Assembly (NCBI RefSeq): GCF_011682065.1
Contig: NZ_VUYU01000013.1
Coordinates: forward strand, 118,095-182,094
DNA from: Massilia rubra
Lineage (GTDB): Bacteria > Pseudomonadota > Gammaproteobacteria > Burkholderiales > Burkholderiaceae_D
Direction: 5' to 3'
Length of the DNA stretch: 64,000 bases
This document shows, piece by piece, positions 19,957 to 30,565 of this stretch. The position numbers and the translations under genes were made by a program. The first letter of the stretch is position 1, and each line of letters opens with the position of its first letter. The notes under the pieces are model-generated. The model ran no database searches and was not told the origin of the DNA. It saw only the letters and a list, made by a program, of their open reading frames with translations.

Positions 19957-19981
19957 GGCGACGAGGCGCGGTATTCTGTAG

Positions 19982-20009
19982 TTGACACTTCCCCAGAACC
20001 CGCTAGACT
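19982..20009 (+). promoter_or_regulatory. promoter candidate for nfeD-qmcA-SDR
   Basis: TTGACA at 19982-19987 and TAGACT at 20004-20009 with 16 bases between. It lies 130 bases upstream of the nfeD-like start, after the methyltransferase stop. Confidence 0.55.
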
Positions 20010-20141
20010 AAGCGCATTAAAGTCAATCCAACGAACCCACTATAAAAACCGACTTTTCAACAAATTCGCACCCTCGTCGTCCATCCCGGGCCACGGGGGT
20101 TTTTGCTTTTTTTAACTTGAAGTCCCTCTTGGAGGAGTGTC

Positions 20142-20579
20142 ATGGCTGACTGGACTTGGTGGCTGGCGCTGTCTGGCGCACTGGTAATGCTGGAGCTCTT
20201 CACGGGCACCTTCTACCTGCTGATGATCGCCATCGGCGTGGCGTGCGGCGCGATCACGGCGCTGATGGGCTACAGTACCGCTGCCCAGGCCCTGACCGCC
20301 GCCGTGGTCGGCGTGATCGCCACCGGGCTGCTGCACCGCAGCCGCTTCGGCGCGCCCGCTCGCCAGGATGCCGCGCGCGACCCGAACGTGAACATGGACA
20401 TCGGCCAGAGCGTCGTCGTCGCCACCTGGACCGACGGCAAGGCGCGCGTCATGTACCGCGGCGCGCCCTGGGATGTGCAACTCGGCCCCGGCGCACTGGC
20501 TGAAGCGGGCAGTTTCAGGATAGTGGAAGTGCAGGGCAGCCGCCTGATCGTCGCCAACAACGAACTAACAGCTAACTAA
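20142..20579 (+). CDS. NfeD-like membrane protein
   Basis: 145 residues. Two to three membrane segments in the first half (WTWWLALSGALVMLELF, FYLLMIAIGVACGAITALM, TAAVVGVIATGLL) are followed by a soluble OB-fold-like C-terminus ('GQSVVVATW...ARVMYRGAPWDVQL...GSFRIVEVQGSRLIV'). This is the short NfeD form that partners with SPFH proteins in membrane quality control. GGAGGAG lies upstream of the ATG. The next gene is exactly such an SPFH protein. Confidence 0.9.
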   Translation: MADWTWWLALSGALVMLELFTGTFYLLMIAIGVACGAITALMGYSTAAQALTAAVVGVIATGLLHRSRFGAPARQDAARDPNVNMDIGQSVVVATWTDGKARVMYRGAPWDVQLGPGALAEAGSFRIVEVQGSRLIVANNELTAN

Positions 20580-20595
20580 CAGCTAACTAACAACA
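20563..20595 (+). repeat. three tandem 11-base units
   Basis: AACTAACAGCT is present twice (20563-20573, 20574-20584), followed by a partial third unit (AACTAACAACA). The nfeD stop codon lies in the second unit. Just downstream is a very strong ribosome binding site, AAAGAGGAGAAA (20595-20606), for the SPFH gene. Confidence 0.7.
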
Positions 20596-20612
20596 AAGAG
20601 GAGAAACAGGCT

Positions 20613-21530
20613 ATGGAAGGTTTCGGAATAATGACACTCATCGTTCTCGGCGCGGCGGTGGTGTTCGTCGTCATGGCGGTCAACGTGGTGCCGCAGCAGC
20701 ACGCCTGGGTGGTCGAACGCCTCGGCAAATACCACAAGACCCTGGTGCCGGGCCTCTCCATCGTGGTGCCGTTCATCGACCGCATCGCGTACAAGCACAT
20801 TCTCAAGGAAATTCCGCTCGACGTCCCGCCGCAGGTCTGCATCACGCGCGATAACACCCAGCTGCAGGTGGACGGCATTTTGTACTTCCAGATCACCGAT
20901 CCGATGCGCGCCTCGTACGGCTCGTCGAACTACCTGGCGGCCATCACCCAGCTGGCCCAGACCACCCTGCGTTCGGTGATCGGCAAGATGGAGCTCGATA
21001 AAACCTTCGAAGAGCGCGATCACATCAACGTCACCATTGTCAACGCGATCGACGAATCTGCCGCCAACTGGGGCGTCAAGGTGCTGCGCTATGAAATCAA
21101 GGACCTCACCCCGCCGCAGGAAATCCTGCACGCGATGCAGGCGCAGATTACCGCCGAACGCGAGAAACGCGCGCTGATCGCGGCCTCGGAAGGGCGCAAG
21201 CAGGAGCAGATCAACATCGCCACCGGCGAGCGCGAAGCGGCCATCGCCCGCTCGGAAGGCGAGAAGCAGGCCTCGATCAACCGCGCCGAAGGGCAGGCCA
21301 AGGCCATCGTGGCGCTGGCCGAAGCGAACGCCGAAGCGCTGCGCCAGATCGCGGCCGCCATCCGCGAGCCGGGCGGGCAGGATGCGGTCAACCTGAAGGT
21401 GGCCGAGCAGTACGTGCACGCGTTCTCGGAACTGGCCAAGACCAACAATTCGATCATCGTGCCGGCCAACCTGGGCGAGATGAGCGGCTTGATCGCCAGC
21501 GCCATGCAGATCGTGAAAACCCAGAAATAG
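20613..21530 (+). CDS. qmcA: SPFH/stomatin-like membrane protein (QmcA)
   Basis: 305 residues. One N-terminal membrane anchor ('IMTLIVLGAAVVFVVMAV'), then a stomatin/prohibitin (SPFH) domain ('VPQQHAWVVERLGKYHKTLVPGLSIVVPFIDR') and a long charged helix ('ITAEREKRALIAASEGRKQEQI', 'REAAIARSEGEKQASINRAEGQAKAIVALAEANAEA') that drives oligomer ring formation. The QmcA family forms membrane cages that act with FtsH and NfeD in protein turnover. It starts 33 bases after nfeD with a strong ribosome site. Confidence 0.93.
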   Translation: MEGFGIMTLIVLGAAVVFVVMAVNVVPQQHAWVVERLGKYHKTLVPGLSIVVPFIDRIAYKHILKEIPLDVPPQVCITRDNTQLQVDGILYFQITDPMRASYGSSNYLAAITQLAQTTLRSVIGKMELDKTFEERDHINVTIVNAIDESAANWGVKVLRYEIKDLTPPQEILHAMQAQITAEREKRALIAASEGRKQEQINIATGEREAAIARSEGEKQASINRAEGQAKAIVALAEANAEALRQIAAAIREPGGQDAVNLKVAEQYVHAFSELAKTNNSIIVPANLGEMSGLIASAMQIVKTQK

Positions 21531-21538
21531 GAGCGGCC

Positions 21539-22333
21539 ATGCGCGTGATCGTCATTACCGGCAGTTCGGACGGCATCGGCGCCGACATGGCGCGCCAGCT
21601 GGCCGCCCGCAACGGCGCCGGCGTGGCGCTGGTGCTGGCCGCCCGCAATGGCGCCATGCTCGATGCGGTGGCGGGGCAGTGCCAGGCGCTCGGCGCGCAG
21701 ACGCTGGCGGTGCCGACCGATGTATCGGTGCAGGGCGAGTGCATCGCCCTGATCGACGCGGCGGTGGCGCGCTTCGGCCGCATCGACGCCTTGATCAATA
21801 ATGCCGGGCGCTCGGCCCACGCCTTGTTCGAGGACGTGCAGGACCTGGGCTGGTACGAAGACCTGATGCGGGTGAACCTGTGGGGCAGCGTGTGGTGCAC
21901 GCATGCGGCCCTGGCGCACCTGAAGGCGTCGCGCGGGAGCATCGTGGCGGTGTCGTCGCTGGCGGGACTGGTCGGCGTGCCGGGGCGCACCGCCTACGCG
22001 GCGACCAAGTTCGCCATGGCGGGTTTTTTCGAAGCCTTGCGCACCGAATTAAAGGGCGCGGGCGTGAGCGTGACGACCGCCTATCCGGGCGTGGTAGCCA
22101 CCCAGATCCGCCATCACGGTTACAACGCGGCTGGGCAGCAGCTGGGCAAAAGCTTGCTCAAGGAAGAGGGCGCGATGTCGGTGGAAGAATGCGCACGCCT
22201 GATCATCGCGGGCATGGAGGGGCGCCGCCGCGAGGTGGTCATGACGGCCAAGGGCAAGGCCGGGCGCTTTCTCAAGCTGGTCGCGCCGGGCCTGGTCGAG
22301 CGGATGGCGCTGGCGGCCGTCAAGGAATTGTAG
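21539..22333 (+). CDS. short-chain dehydrogenase/reductase
   Basis: 264 residues, classical SDR. NAD(P)-binding 'GSSDGIGADMA' at the N-terminus, 'NNAG' at about residue 88, catalytic Ser in 'IVAVSSLAG', and Tyr/Lys in 'YAATKFAM'. The C-terminal extension 'MSVEECARLIIAGMEGRRREVVMTAKGK' resembles DHRS7-type SDRs acting on lipophilic ketones or alcohols. It begins eight bases after the SPFH stop with GGAG upstream, so it is the third gene of that operon. Substrate unknown. Confidence 0.9.
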   Translation: MRVIVITGSSDGIGADMARQLAARNGAGVALVLAARNGAMLDAVAGQCQALGAQTLAVPTDVSVQGECIALIDAAVARFGRIDALINNAGRSAHALFEDVQDLGWYEDLMRVNLWGSVWCTHAALAHLKASRGSIVAVSSLAGLVGVPGRTAYAATKFAMAGFFEALRTELKGAGVSVTTAYPGVVATQIRHHGYNAAGQQLGKSLLKEEGAMSVEECARLIIAGMEGRRREVVMTAKGKAGRFLKLVAPGLVERMALAAVKEL

Positions 22334-22422
22334 GGACTTGCGAGCTGATGCCGGCGCCCGTCATCGACATTGCTAGTCTTTCTTCCGAGTGCTTTTCATC
22401 ATGCAGGGCGGGCGGGCCGGCC

Positions 22423-23031
22423 TTATCGGCAGGCGCGCGCGACGCGCCGTTCGGCTTCGGTGATCGCGGCATCGCGCTGCGGGTCCGAAATGAAATTGCG
22501 ATTGCCCTTGTTGTCGACGGTATGAACGCCGCGCCCATCCCTCACGACGGCCAATTGCTGGCGCTCGTTGTTGCAGTCAATGGACTTGTTCCTGGCGCGG
22601 ATTTTGGCATTGTCGGCTTCCAGCTTCTCAGCAGCCAGTTTTTGCTCATACTCGCTTTTCGAGGAGCCTCCCGGCGCAGCTTTCTGGGTGGCTGCCGGCT
22701 TTGCTTGCGCCTGTACGCCTGGCTGGACTGGCGCCGTGACATGCACCGGCGGTGGCATCGACGCGGTCGGCTTGCGGCTCGGGTCCCAGTTCGCGCCGGG
22801 ACGGTCGTCGGCGTAGCGCTCATTCTTCTCTGCCAGCTTTTGCTGCCTGACCAAGGCATTGCGCTCGGCCAGGGTCGGCATCTTTTTCGCGTAGGCGCTG
22901 GCCGGTGGCGGGCACGGCGCGTTCTGATAAATCGGGTGGCTGTTCGGACCTTTGCATTTATACAGGCCCGCGTGGGCGCCGCTGCACAGGCTGGCAAGGA
23001 TGAGCGTAAGGTAAAGCGAACGTGTCTGCAT
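22423..23031 (-). CDS. periplasmic DUF4124-domain protein
   Basis: 202 residues. Signal peptide MQTRSLYLTLILASLCSGAHA with cleavage after AHA, then the DUF4124 start 'GLYKCKGPNSHPIYQNAPCP', a Pro/Ala-rich linker, and a C-terminal Cys/Arg region ('DCNNERQQLAVVRDGRGV...AITEAERRVARAC'). The start at 23029-23031 is chosen because the extra 32 upstream residues would precede the signal peptide. It is a paralogue of the protein at 26548-27069. Family function unknown; probably cell envelope. Confidence 0.85.
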   Translation of the reverse strand: MQTRSLYLTLILASLCSGAHAGLYKCKGPNSHPIYQNAPCPPPASAYAKKMPTLAERNALVRQQKLAEKNERYADDRPGANWDPSRKPTASMPPPVHVTAPVQPGVQAQAKPAATQKAAPGGSSKSEYEQKLAAEKLEADNAKIRARNKSIDCNNERQQLAVVRDGRGVHTVDNKGNRNFISDPQRDAAITEAERRVARACR

Positions 23032-23222
23032 GCTGGTCGGGATAATGGGATGTCTGAAAGTGGAAGCGCGAGGGGCTTGGGCCTGCGTGGCGTCGCAGAT
23101 TCTGGCAGCAATGGTTTTATTACGCAAGTAATCTTGCTCAAACAGTCAGGCCGCTGCCGGCGTTAAGCATCGCTAAAGACGTGCCGCGTATAACTTGCTC
23201 ACCACTTACACAGGAGGCTGAG

Positions 23223-23891
23223 ATGAAAAAACTGGTGCGCGAGAACAAGGGTTGGCTGGTGTTTTTGTTGTTATTCGGACTGTTCCGGACCGCGGTCGCG
23301 GACTGGAATCCGATTCCATCGGGCTCGATGCGGCCCAACCTGCTCGAAGGCGACGTGGTCTTCGTCAACCGCCTCGCCTACAACGTCAAGATTCCCCTGA
23401 CCGACGTGGTACTGGCGCGCGTCGGCGAGCCGCGGCGCGGCGACGTGGTGACGTTTTCTTCGCCGGCGGACGGCACGCGCCTGATCAAGCGGCTGGTCGC
23501 GCTGCCGGGCGACATCGTCGAAATGCGTGACGAGCAGCTCATTATCAATGGCCAGCCGGCCAGTTACGCCGCCGCCGGCACGGCGCTCGAGCCGCTCGGC
23601 GACGGCACCCGGGTCGCCGCCCAGAACGTCGACGAAACCTTCGCCGGCCACCGGCGCCGCATCCAGGTCATTCCGGAACTGATGGCGCCGCGCAACTTCG
23701 GACCGGTAACCGTACCCAAGGACCAGTTCATGATGCTGGGCGACAATCGCGACCGCAGCGCCGATTCGCGCATGGTGGGCATGGTGCCGCGCCATCTGCT
23801 GATCGGGCGCGCCGAGCGCATCCTGGCCTCGGCCGCTATCGACGGCAACTGGATGCCGCGCACGGAGCGCTTCGGCATGAAGATGCCGTAA
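23223..23891 (+). CDS. signal peptidase I (LepB-type)
   Basis: 222 residues, clearly shorter than the about 320-residue LepB of Escherichia coli. One hydrophobic N-terminal segment (GWLVFLLLFGLFRTAVA), then box B with the catalytic serine 'IPSGSMRPNLLEGD', box D with the catalytic lysine 'RLIKRLVALPGDIVEMRD', and box E 'MLGDNRDRSADSR'. An AGGAGG precedes the ATG at 23223. No lepA or rnc is adjacent, so this is probably a second, stand-alone signal peptidase rather than the housekeeping lepB of the lepA-lepB-rnc operon. Confidence 0.88.
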   Translation: MKKLVRENKGWLVFLLLFGLFRTAVADWNPIPSGSMRPNLLEGDVVFVNRLAYNVKIPLTDVVLARVGEPRRGDVVTFSSPADGTRLIKRLVALPGDIVEMRDEQLIINGQPASYAAAGTALEPLGDGTRVAAQNVDETFAGHRRRIQVIPELMAPRNFGPVTVPKDQFMMLGDNRDRSADSRMVGMVPRHLLIGRAERILASAAIDGNWMPRTERFGMKMP

Positions 23892-23996
23892 GCCGTGTTG
23901 TTACTGGCTCTCCGGTAACTTTTCACGAATGCCGGTAAAATTGCGGGCTCGGTTGGCCGCATGGTGCGCTGCCGTCTTTACATAAGGCTTTACCGC

Positions 23997-25193
23997 ATGC
24001 AGCGTATGTTAACAGTGATCCTGGCTTGCCTGGGGATGGTCGGCGCCCTCGCCATCGATACCTATTTGCCATCCATCCCGGCGATCGGGCGCGAATTTGC
24101 CGTCGGCCCGGGGGCGGTGCAGCAAACGCTGAGCGTGTTCCTGTTCACCTTTGCTTTCATGATGCTGTTCTACGGCACCTTGTCGGACTCCTTCGGGCGC
24201 CGCCCGGTGATCCTGATCGCGCTGGCGGTGTACACGCTGGCCTCGCTGGGCGCGGTGTTCGCGCCCAGCTTCGGCGTGCTGCTGGCCTGCCGCGCCCTGC
24301 AAGGGCTGGCGGCGGGAGCCGGCTCGGTGATCGGGCAAGCCATCGTGCAAGACCGTTTTTCGCACGACCAAGCGCATGCACAGCGCATCATGTCGCACAT
24401 CATGATGGTGTTCGGGCTGGCGCCGGCCATCGCCCCGGTGCTGGGCGGCTACCTGCACGTGCACTTTGGCTGGCGCTCGACCTTTGTATTCCTGGCCATG
24501 TTCGGCGCCTTGATGATGCTGCTCGTGTATCGCGGTCTGCCGGAAAGCTTGCCCAAGGCGCAGCGCCACGCTTTTCATGGCCTTGCGATCGCAAAAAACT
24601 ATCTGAAGGTGCTGCGCCATCCGCAATTCCTGCTGTTGTCGCTGGCGGCCGGGCTGGCGTTCAGCGGTTTGTCGCTGTATATCGGGTCGGCGGCCAATTT
24701 CGTCATGTATATTCTTCACCTGCCGGAAACCGCGTTCGCGTGGCTGTTCATTCCGATGATCGGCGGCATGGTGGTCGGTTCGGCGTGGGGCGGCAAGGCG
24801 GCCGCGCGGATTTCCCCGGCAAAGATGATGTGGCTCGGCTTCGGCATCATGGCGGCCGGGAGCGTGATCAGCATCGGCTACAACCTGCTGTTCGTGGCCG
24901 CCATCCCGTGGGCGGTGCTGCCGCTGGCGGTGTACACCTTTGGCCTGGCGGTGGCCATGCCGGCGATCCAGGTGGGCGCCTTGTCGCTGTTTCCGGATAA
25001 CCGGGGCCTGGCCTCGTCGATGATGTCGTTCATCCAGATGATGGCGTTCGCGCTGGTGTCGGGCATGCTGGCGCCGTTGCTGTTCGACAGCGCGCTGAAT
25101 CTGGCGTACGGGGTGGGTGGCTCGCTGGTGCTGAGCTTTTTGTGTTGGCGCTTGAGTTTGCTGGTGGCGCGGCCCGCGGTGCGGGTGGCGTAA
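23997..25193 (+). CDS. MFS drug/metabolite exporter, Bcr/CflA type
   Basis: 398 residues, about twelve membrane helices. Family marks are 'DTYLPSIPAIGREF' after helix 1, the loop 2-3 motif 'YGTLSDSFGRRPVILIAL', and 'CRALQGLAAGAGSVIGQAIVQDRF' in helices 4-5. This group pumps drugs or small peptides/sugars out with protons. The ATG at 23997 is preferred over one 12 codons upstream because AAGG (23983-23986) precedes it and it opens directly into helix 1. Confidence 0.88.
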   Translation: MQRMLTVILACLGMVGALAIDTYLPSIPAIGREFAVGPGAVQQTLSVFLFTFAFMMLFYGTLSDSFGRRPVILIALAVYTLASLGAVFAPSFGVLLACRALQGLAAGAGSVIGQAIVQDRFSHDQAHAQRIMSHIMMVFGLAPAIAPVLGGYLHVHFGWRSTFVFLAMFGALMMLLVYRGLPESLPKAQRHAFHGLAIAKNYLKVLRHPQFLLLSLAAGLAFSGLSLYIGSAANFVMYILHLPETAFAWLFIPMIGGMVVGSAWGGKAAARISPAKMMWLGFGIMAAGSVISIGYNLLFVAAIPWAVLPLAVYTFGLAVAMPAIQVGALSLFPDNRGLASSMMSFIQMMAFALVSGMLAPLLFDSALNLAYGVGGSLVLSFLCWRLSLLVARPAVRVA

Positions 25194-25197
25194 GCGC

Positions 25198-25226
25198 CGC
25201 CGTTCCCGCCCGGGGCGGTAACGGCG
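25198..25226. terminator. hairpin between convergent MFS and smpB genes
   Basis: CGCCGTTCCCGCC (25198-25210) pairs with GGCGGTAACGGCG (25214-25226) with one mismatch and a 3-base loop. No T-run follows on either strand, so it may end transcription only weakly or only protect 3' ends. Confidence 0.5.
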
Positions 25227-25239
25227 GTGTGACAGGCTG

Positions 25240-25689
25240 TCAGCGGCTGTGCGTCTTCATGGCGGCGGCGACCTCGCGCTTGCCGTCGCGTTCTTTCTCG
25301 GTGGCGCGCTTGTCGTGCTGCTTCTTGCCTTTGGCAAGGCCAATCTCGCACTTGACGCGGCCACCCTTGAAGTGCAGGTTGATCGGCACCAGGGTATAGC
25401 CGGAGCGCTCGACCTTGCCGATCAGCTTATCGACTTCGGCGCGGTGCAGCAGCAGCTTGCGCGTGCGCACCGCTTCGGGGTGGGTAAATGACGACGCGGT
25501 CGAGAGCGCGCTGATGTGCGCGCCGAACAGGAACAGTTCGTCCCCGCGTACGACCACGTACGCCTCCTTGATCTGGACGCGCGAATCGCGAATCGCCTTG
25601 ACTTCCCATCCTTCGAGCACGATACCGGCTTCGTAACGGTCCTCGATGAAGTAGTCGTGGAATGCTTTTTTATTGTCAACAATACTCAT
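25240..25689 (-). CDS. smpB: SsrA-binding protein SmpB
   Basis: 149 residues, the normal length. Binds tmRNA and brings it to stalled ribosomes (trans-translation). Conserved blocks: '[29 protein letters not shown]', '[22 protein letters not shown]', '[27 protein letters not shown]', and the basic tail '[20 protein letters not shown]' that enters the mRNA channel. Divergent from ratA, a common arrangement in proteobacteria. Confidence 0.97.
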   Translation of the reverse strand: MSIVDNKKAFHDYFIEDRYEAGIVLEGWEVKAIRDSRVQIKEAYVVVRGDELFLFGAHISALSTASSFTHPEAVRTRKLLLHRAEVDKLIGKVERSGYTLVPINLHFKGGRVKCEIGLAKGKKQHDKRATEKERDGKREVAAAMKTHSR

Positions 25690-25762
25690 GAAATGGCTAA
25701 AGTGCGCGGTTCGGTTAAACTACTGATGCAACATACCCAACATCATAGCAAACGGTTGATTA

Positions 25763-26194
25763 ATGGCAGTAGTACACAAAACAGTATTTTTGGCTTACAG
25801 CGCCGAACAGATGTTCGACCTTGTGGCCAAAGTGGAAGATTATCCCAAATTCCTGCCCTGGTGCGGCGGCGTGAAGCTCATCGAGCGGACCGACGACTCA
25901 CTGACGGCCAGCCTGGCGATTCACTTCCACGGTGTGAAGCAAAGCTTCACGACCCGCAATATCAACACGCGGCCGACCCAGATGAAAATGAAACTGGTCG
26001 ACGGCCCGTTCAAGTGCATGGACGGCACCTGGACTTTCAAGGCGCTGCGTGCCGATGCCTGCAAGGTCGAATTCGACCTGCACTACGAATTTTCAAGCAT
26101 GATACTCGAACAATTGATCGGGCCGGTGTTCGGCGTCATCGCCAACAGCATGGTCGACTCGTTCTGCAAGCGCGCCGAGACGGTCTATGGGTGA
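25763..26194 (+). CDS. ratA: RatA-family START/cyclase-like protein
   Basis: 143 residues, SRPBCC fold. N-terminus 'AVVHKTVFLAYSAEQMFDLVAKVEDYPKFLPWCGG' is diagnostic for the RatA/Coq10-like group; C-terminal 'FSSMILEQLIGPVFGVIANSMVDSFCKRAETVYG' forms the long closing helix. In Escherichia coli RatA has been reported to block ribosome subunit association; homologues bind coenzyme Q, so the main role is unsettled. Overlaps the next gene by eight bases and lies opposite smpB. Confidence 0.93.
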   Translation: MAVVHKTVFLAYSAEQMFDLVAKVEDYPKFLPWCGGVKLIERTDDSLTASLAIHFHGVKQSFTTRNINTRPTQMKMKLVDGPFKCMDGTWTFKALRADACKVEFDLHYEFSSMILEQLIGPVFGVIANSMVDSFCKRAETVYG

Positions 26195-26528
26195 TTCCGT
26201 GGCTGATTCCGTGGTTGATGCCAAGCCTGATCCGGCGGGCGGGACGTTCACCGTCGAGGTCTGCTACGCCACCTCCCTGCGCGAGTACCTGCGGGAGCTG
26301 ACGGTGGAGCAGGGCTGTACGATCGAACAGGCGATCATCCGCAGCGGCGTGCTCGAGGCGATTCCGGGGATCGACCTGGCGCTCCAGCCGGTGGGCCTGT
26401 ACGGCAAGAAAAAACCGCTGGACACCGTGCTGCGCCCGCGCGACCGCATCGAAATCTACCGGCCGCTGGTGGCCGACCCCAAGGAATCGCGCCGCAAGCG
26501 GGCCGAAAAGAAGGCGCAGCCGACCTGA
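26187..26528 (+). CDS. rnfH: RnfH/RatB-family ubiquitin-fold protein
   Basis: 113 residues. After a low-complexity N-terminus (encoded by a short imperfect repeat, GATTCCGTGG twice), the RnfH core runs 'FTVEVCYATSLREYLRELTVEQGCTIEQAI...GIDLALQPVGLYGKKKPLDTVLRPRDRIEIYRPL'. A basic tail 'DPKESRRKRAEKK' ends it. Beta-grasp fold, usually encoded after ratA; the biochemical role is unknown. The ATG lies inside the ratA end, suggesting coupled translation. Confidence 0.93.
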   Translation: MGDSVADSVVDAKPDPAGGTFTVEVCYATSLREYLRELTVEQGCTIEQAIIRSGVLEAIPGIDLALQPVGLYGKKKPLDTVLRPRDRIEIYRPLVADPKESRRKRAEKKAQPT

Positions 26529-26547
26529 GCCGCCGCGCCCGCAACGC

Positions 26548-27069
26548 CTATTTGCAGGCCTGGGCGATGTTTTTGTTGGCGCGCGCCACTTCGGCCGCGC
26601 GCTGGGCGTCGTCCATGTACGACGCGTCGCCATTCTTGTCGGTGGTGGTCACGCGCGTGCCCTGGTCGAGGTTGCGCTTGTAGGTGCGCGCGCCTTCGCA
26701 GGCAGCCTTGTTGCGGGCCTTGTCGGCCGCCGCGGTGCCAGCCTTCTTGTCCGCCTCTTCCTTGGCCTTGGCGCGCTTGCGGTAGTCCGCTTCGCGGTCG
26801 GCCAGGCTTGGCGGCACCTTGTCGTCGGCGGCGGCGGGCGTCGTGCTCGGGACGCTGATCGCAGGGGCCTCGCCGGCTTTGGCCGCGCTGCCGCCCGGCT
26901 GCTTGAGGATGTTCTTGGCCGGGATGCCCGGTGGTGGCGGACGATCCGAGAATTGCTTGGTGCCATTGGCGTCGACCCATACGTATTGCGCGTAGGACAC
27001 AGAGGCGAACAGCATCAGCGCGCCTCCGGCCAGCAGCTGCAATGTTCGTTTTGCGATAAGGTTGGCCAT
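26548..27069 (-). CDS. periplasmic DUF4124-domain protein
   Basis: 173 residues. Signal peptide 'LIAKRTLQLLAGGALMLFASVSYA', then 'QYVWVDANGTKQFSDRPPPPGIPAKNILKQPG', the DUF4124 signature, followed by a charged Ala/Lys-rich helix and a C-terminal Cys. The ATG at 27067-27069 is used. Paralogue of 22423-23031 with the same overall layout. It converges on rnfH and is divergent from guaB. Confidence 0.88.
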   Translation of the reverse strand: MANLIAKRTLQLLAGGALMLFASVSYAQYVWVDANGTKQFSDRPPPPGIPAKNILKQPGGSAAKAGEAPAISVPSTTPAAADDKVPPSLADREADYRKRAKAKEEADKKAGTAAADKARNKAACEGARTYKRNLDQGTRVTTTDKNGDASYMDDAQRAAEVARANKNIAQACK

Positions 27070-27189
27070 GTGAATCTTTCCGTTAGTAATCAATCCCCGA
27101 TTTCACCGTGATTTGTCCGGCTTGTCAACGAACTTGGCGGGATTCCGGGCATTTTGAGGGCTTCACGAGACGGCGCACGGGAACTTCTG

Positions 27190-27195
27190 TATAAT
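27190..27195 (+). promoter_or_regulatory. -10 element of the guaB promoter
   Basis: A perfect TATAAT lies 28 bases before the guaB ATG. No convincing -35 stands at 16-18 bases upstream, so activity may depend on an activator or upstream elements. Confidence 0.55.
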
Positions 27196-27213
27196 TCACT
27201 TTTGCGCCAATAG

Positions 27214-28686
<1,473 letters not shown>

Positions 28687-28695
28687 AGGCACACA

Positions 28696-28722
28696 CAACG
28701 CGGCGACCGGATCGCCGCGTTG
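28696..28722. other. perfect hairpin between guaB and guaA
   Basis: CAACGCGGCGA (28696-28706) and TCGCCGCGTTG (28712-28722) form an 11-bp perfect stem with a 5-base loop, just after the guaB stop. No T-run follows, so it is more likely an mRNA-stability or attenuation element than a terminator. Confidence 0.6.
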
Positions 28723-28805
28723 TTCGCAGCGCGGGCGTCCGTTGCCCGCGAGCGCCGCGTAGTGACACCAATCGGCACCAATTTTGCAATTTCTCCTGGC
28801 CCTCC

Positions 28806-30416
28806 ATGCACTCTAAAATTCTCATCCTCGATTTCGGTTCCCAAGTCACCCAGCTGATCGCCCGCCGCGTGCGCGACGCCGGTGTGTTCTCCGAAGTATT
28901 TCCGTATGACGTCAGCGACGAATTTGTGCGCAACTACGGCGCCGCCGGCGTGATCCTGTCGGGCAGCCACAGTTCCACCCTGGAAGGCGACGCCCCGCGC
29001 GCGCCGCAGGCCGTGTTCGAACTCGGCGTGCCCGTGCTCGGCATTTGCTACGGCATGCAAACCATGGCGGCCCAGCTGGGCGGCAAGGTCGAAAACGGCC
29101 TGGTGCGCGAATTCGGCTATGCCGAAGTTCGCGCGCGCAGCCATACCGCGCTTCTCAACGGCATCAACGACTTCGTCACCGACGAAGGCCACGGCATGCT
29201 CAAGGTGTGGATGAGCCACGGCGACAAAGTCCTCGACATGCCGCCCGGCTTCAAGCTGATGGGCGACACCCCGAGCTGCCCGGTGGCCGCCATGGCCGAC
29301 GAGGAACGTCGCTTTTACGCGCTGCAGTTCCATCCGGAAGTGACCCACACGGCGCAGGGCAAGGCGATCATCGGCCGCTTCGTGCATGAAATCTGCGGCT
29401 GCAAGTCGGAATGGAACATGCCCGACTACATCAGTGAAGCGGTGGCCAAGATCCGCGAACAGGTCGGCAGCGACGACGTCATCCTCGGCCTGTCGGGCGG
29501 GGTCGATTCGAGCGTGGCGGCGGCGCTGATCCACCGCGCCATCGGCGACCAGCTCACCTGCGTGTTCGTCGACCACGGCCTGCTGCGCCTGAACGAGGGC
29601 AAGATGGTGATGGACATGTTCGCCAAGAACCTCGGCGTCAAAGTGCTGCGCATCGATGCCGAAGAACAGTTCCTCGGTCACCTGGCCGGCGTGGCCGATC
29701 CGGAAGCCAAGCGCAAGATCATCGGACGCGAGTTCGTCGAAGTGTTCCAGGTCGAAGCGGGCAAGCTGAAGAACGCCAAGTGGCTGGCCCAGGGCACGAT
29801 TTATCCGGACGTCATCGAAAGCGCCGGCAAGGGCAAGAAGGGGCAGACCATCAAGAGCCACCACAACGTGGGCGGCCTGCCGGAAACCCTGAACCTGAAA
29901 CTGCTCGAACCGCTGCGCGAGCTGTTCAAGGATGAAGTCCGCAAACTCGGCGTGGCGCTCGGCTTGCCGCACGATATGGTGTACCGCCATCCATTCCCGG
30001 GTCCGGGCCTGGGCGTGCGGATTCTTGGTGAAGTGAAGAAAGAGTTTGCCGACCTGTTGCGCCAGGCCGACGCGATCTTCATCGAAGAACTGCGCAATAC
30101 CCCGTGCGAGCTGCCGGCGCTGGAAAGCATCGACGCCGGCGCGGCGCCGAAGAACTGGTACGAAGCGACCAGCCAGGCGTTCGCCGTGTTCCTGCCGGTG
30201 AAATCGGTGGGCGTGATGGGCGATGGCCGCACCTATGAATACGTGGTGGCGCTGCGCGCGGTGCAAACGCTGGACTTCATGACGGCGCAATGGGCGCACT
30301 TGCCGCACAGCTTGCTGGGCAAAGTTTCCAACAGGATCATCAATGAAGTGCGCGGAATCAATCGCGTGGTTTATGATATTTCCGGCAAGCCACCGGCGAC
30401 CATCGAGTGGGAGTGA
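28806..30416 (+). CDS. guaA: GMP synthase (glutamine-hydrolysing)
   Basis: 536 residues. Class I amidotransferase half with catalytic Cys in '[12 protein letters not shown]' and His/Glu in '[10 protein letters not shown]'; ATP-pyrophosphatase half with the P-loop '[16 protein letters not shown]'; C-terminal dimer domain ending '[17 protein letters not shown]'. Makes GMP from XMP, ATP and glutamine. The ATG at 28806 matches the family start [21 protein letters not shown]; the longer frame upstream is a run-through of guaB. Confidence 0.98.
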   Translation: MHSKILILDFGSQVTQLIARRVRDAGVFSEVFPYDVSDEFVRNYGAAGVILSGSHSSTLEGDAPRAPQAVFELGVPVLGICYGMQTMAAQLGGKVENGLVREFGYAEVRARSHTALLNGINDFVTDEGHGMLKVWMSHGDKVLDMPPGFKLMGDTPSCPVAAMADEERRFYALQFHPEVTHTAQGKAIIGRFVHEICGCKSEWNMPDYISEAVAKIREQVGSDDVILGLSGGVDSSVAAALIHRAIGDQLTCVFVDHGLLRLNEGKMVMDMFAKNLGVKVLRIDAEEQFLGHLAGVADPEAKRKIIGREFVEVFQVEAGKLKNAKWLAQGTIYPDVIESAGKGKKGQTIKSHHNVGGLPETLNLKLLEPLRELFKDEVRKLGVALGLPHDMVYRHPFPGPGLGVRILGEVKKEFADLLRQADAIFIEELRNTPCELPALESIDAGAAPKNWYEATSQAFAVFLPVKSVGVMGDGRTYEYVVALRAVQTLDFMTAQWAHLPHSLLGKVSNRIINEVRGINRVVYDISGKPPATIEWE

Positions 30417-30472
30417 TGATGTCGTGCCCGGGCCGGCAGGCGCGGGCACTAAACGCGTACTAAGCCAGTAAG

Positions 30473-30499
30473 GAGCCTCTGATTCCAGGGGCTTTTTTT
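30473..30499 (+). terminator. rho-independent terminator of guaBA
   Basis: GAGCCTCTG (30473-30481) pairs with CAGGGGCTT (30486-30494, two G-U pairs), 4-base loop, and a run of seven T. It is 57 bases after the guaA stop. Confidence 0.85.
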
Positions 30500-30565
30500 C
30501 GCCTGGATGGCAGGGGTCGGCAGTAGAAGGCGGGGTCGCCGCTTCCCCTGTCGGCCGCTCGCCCG

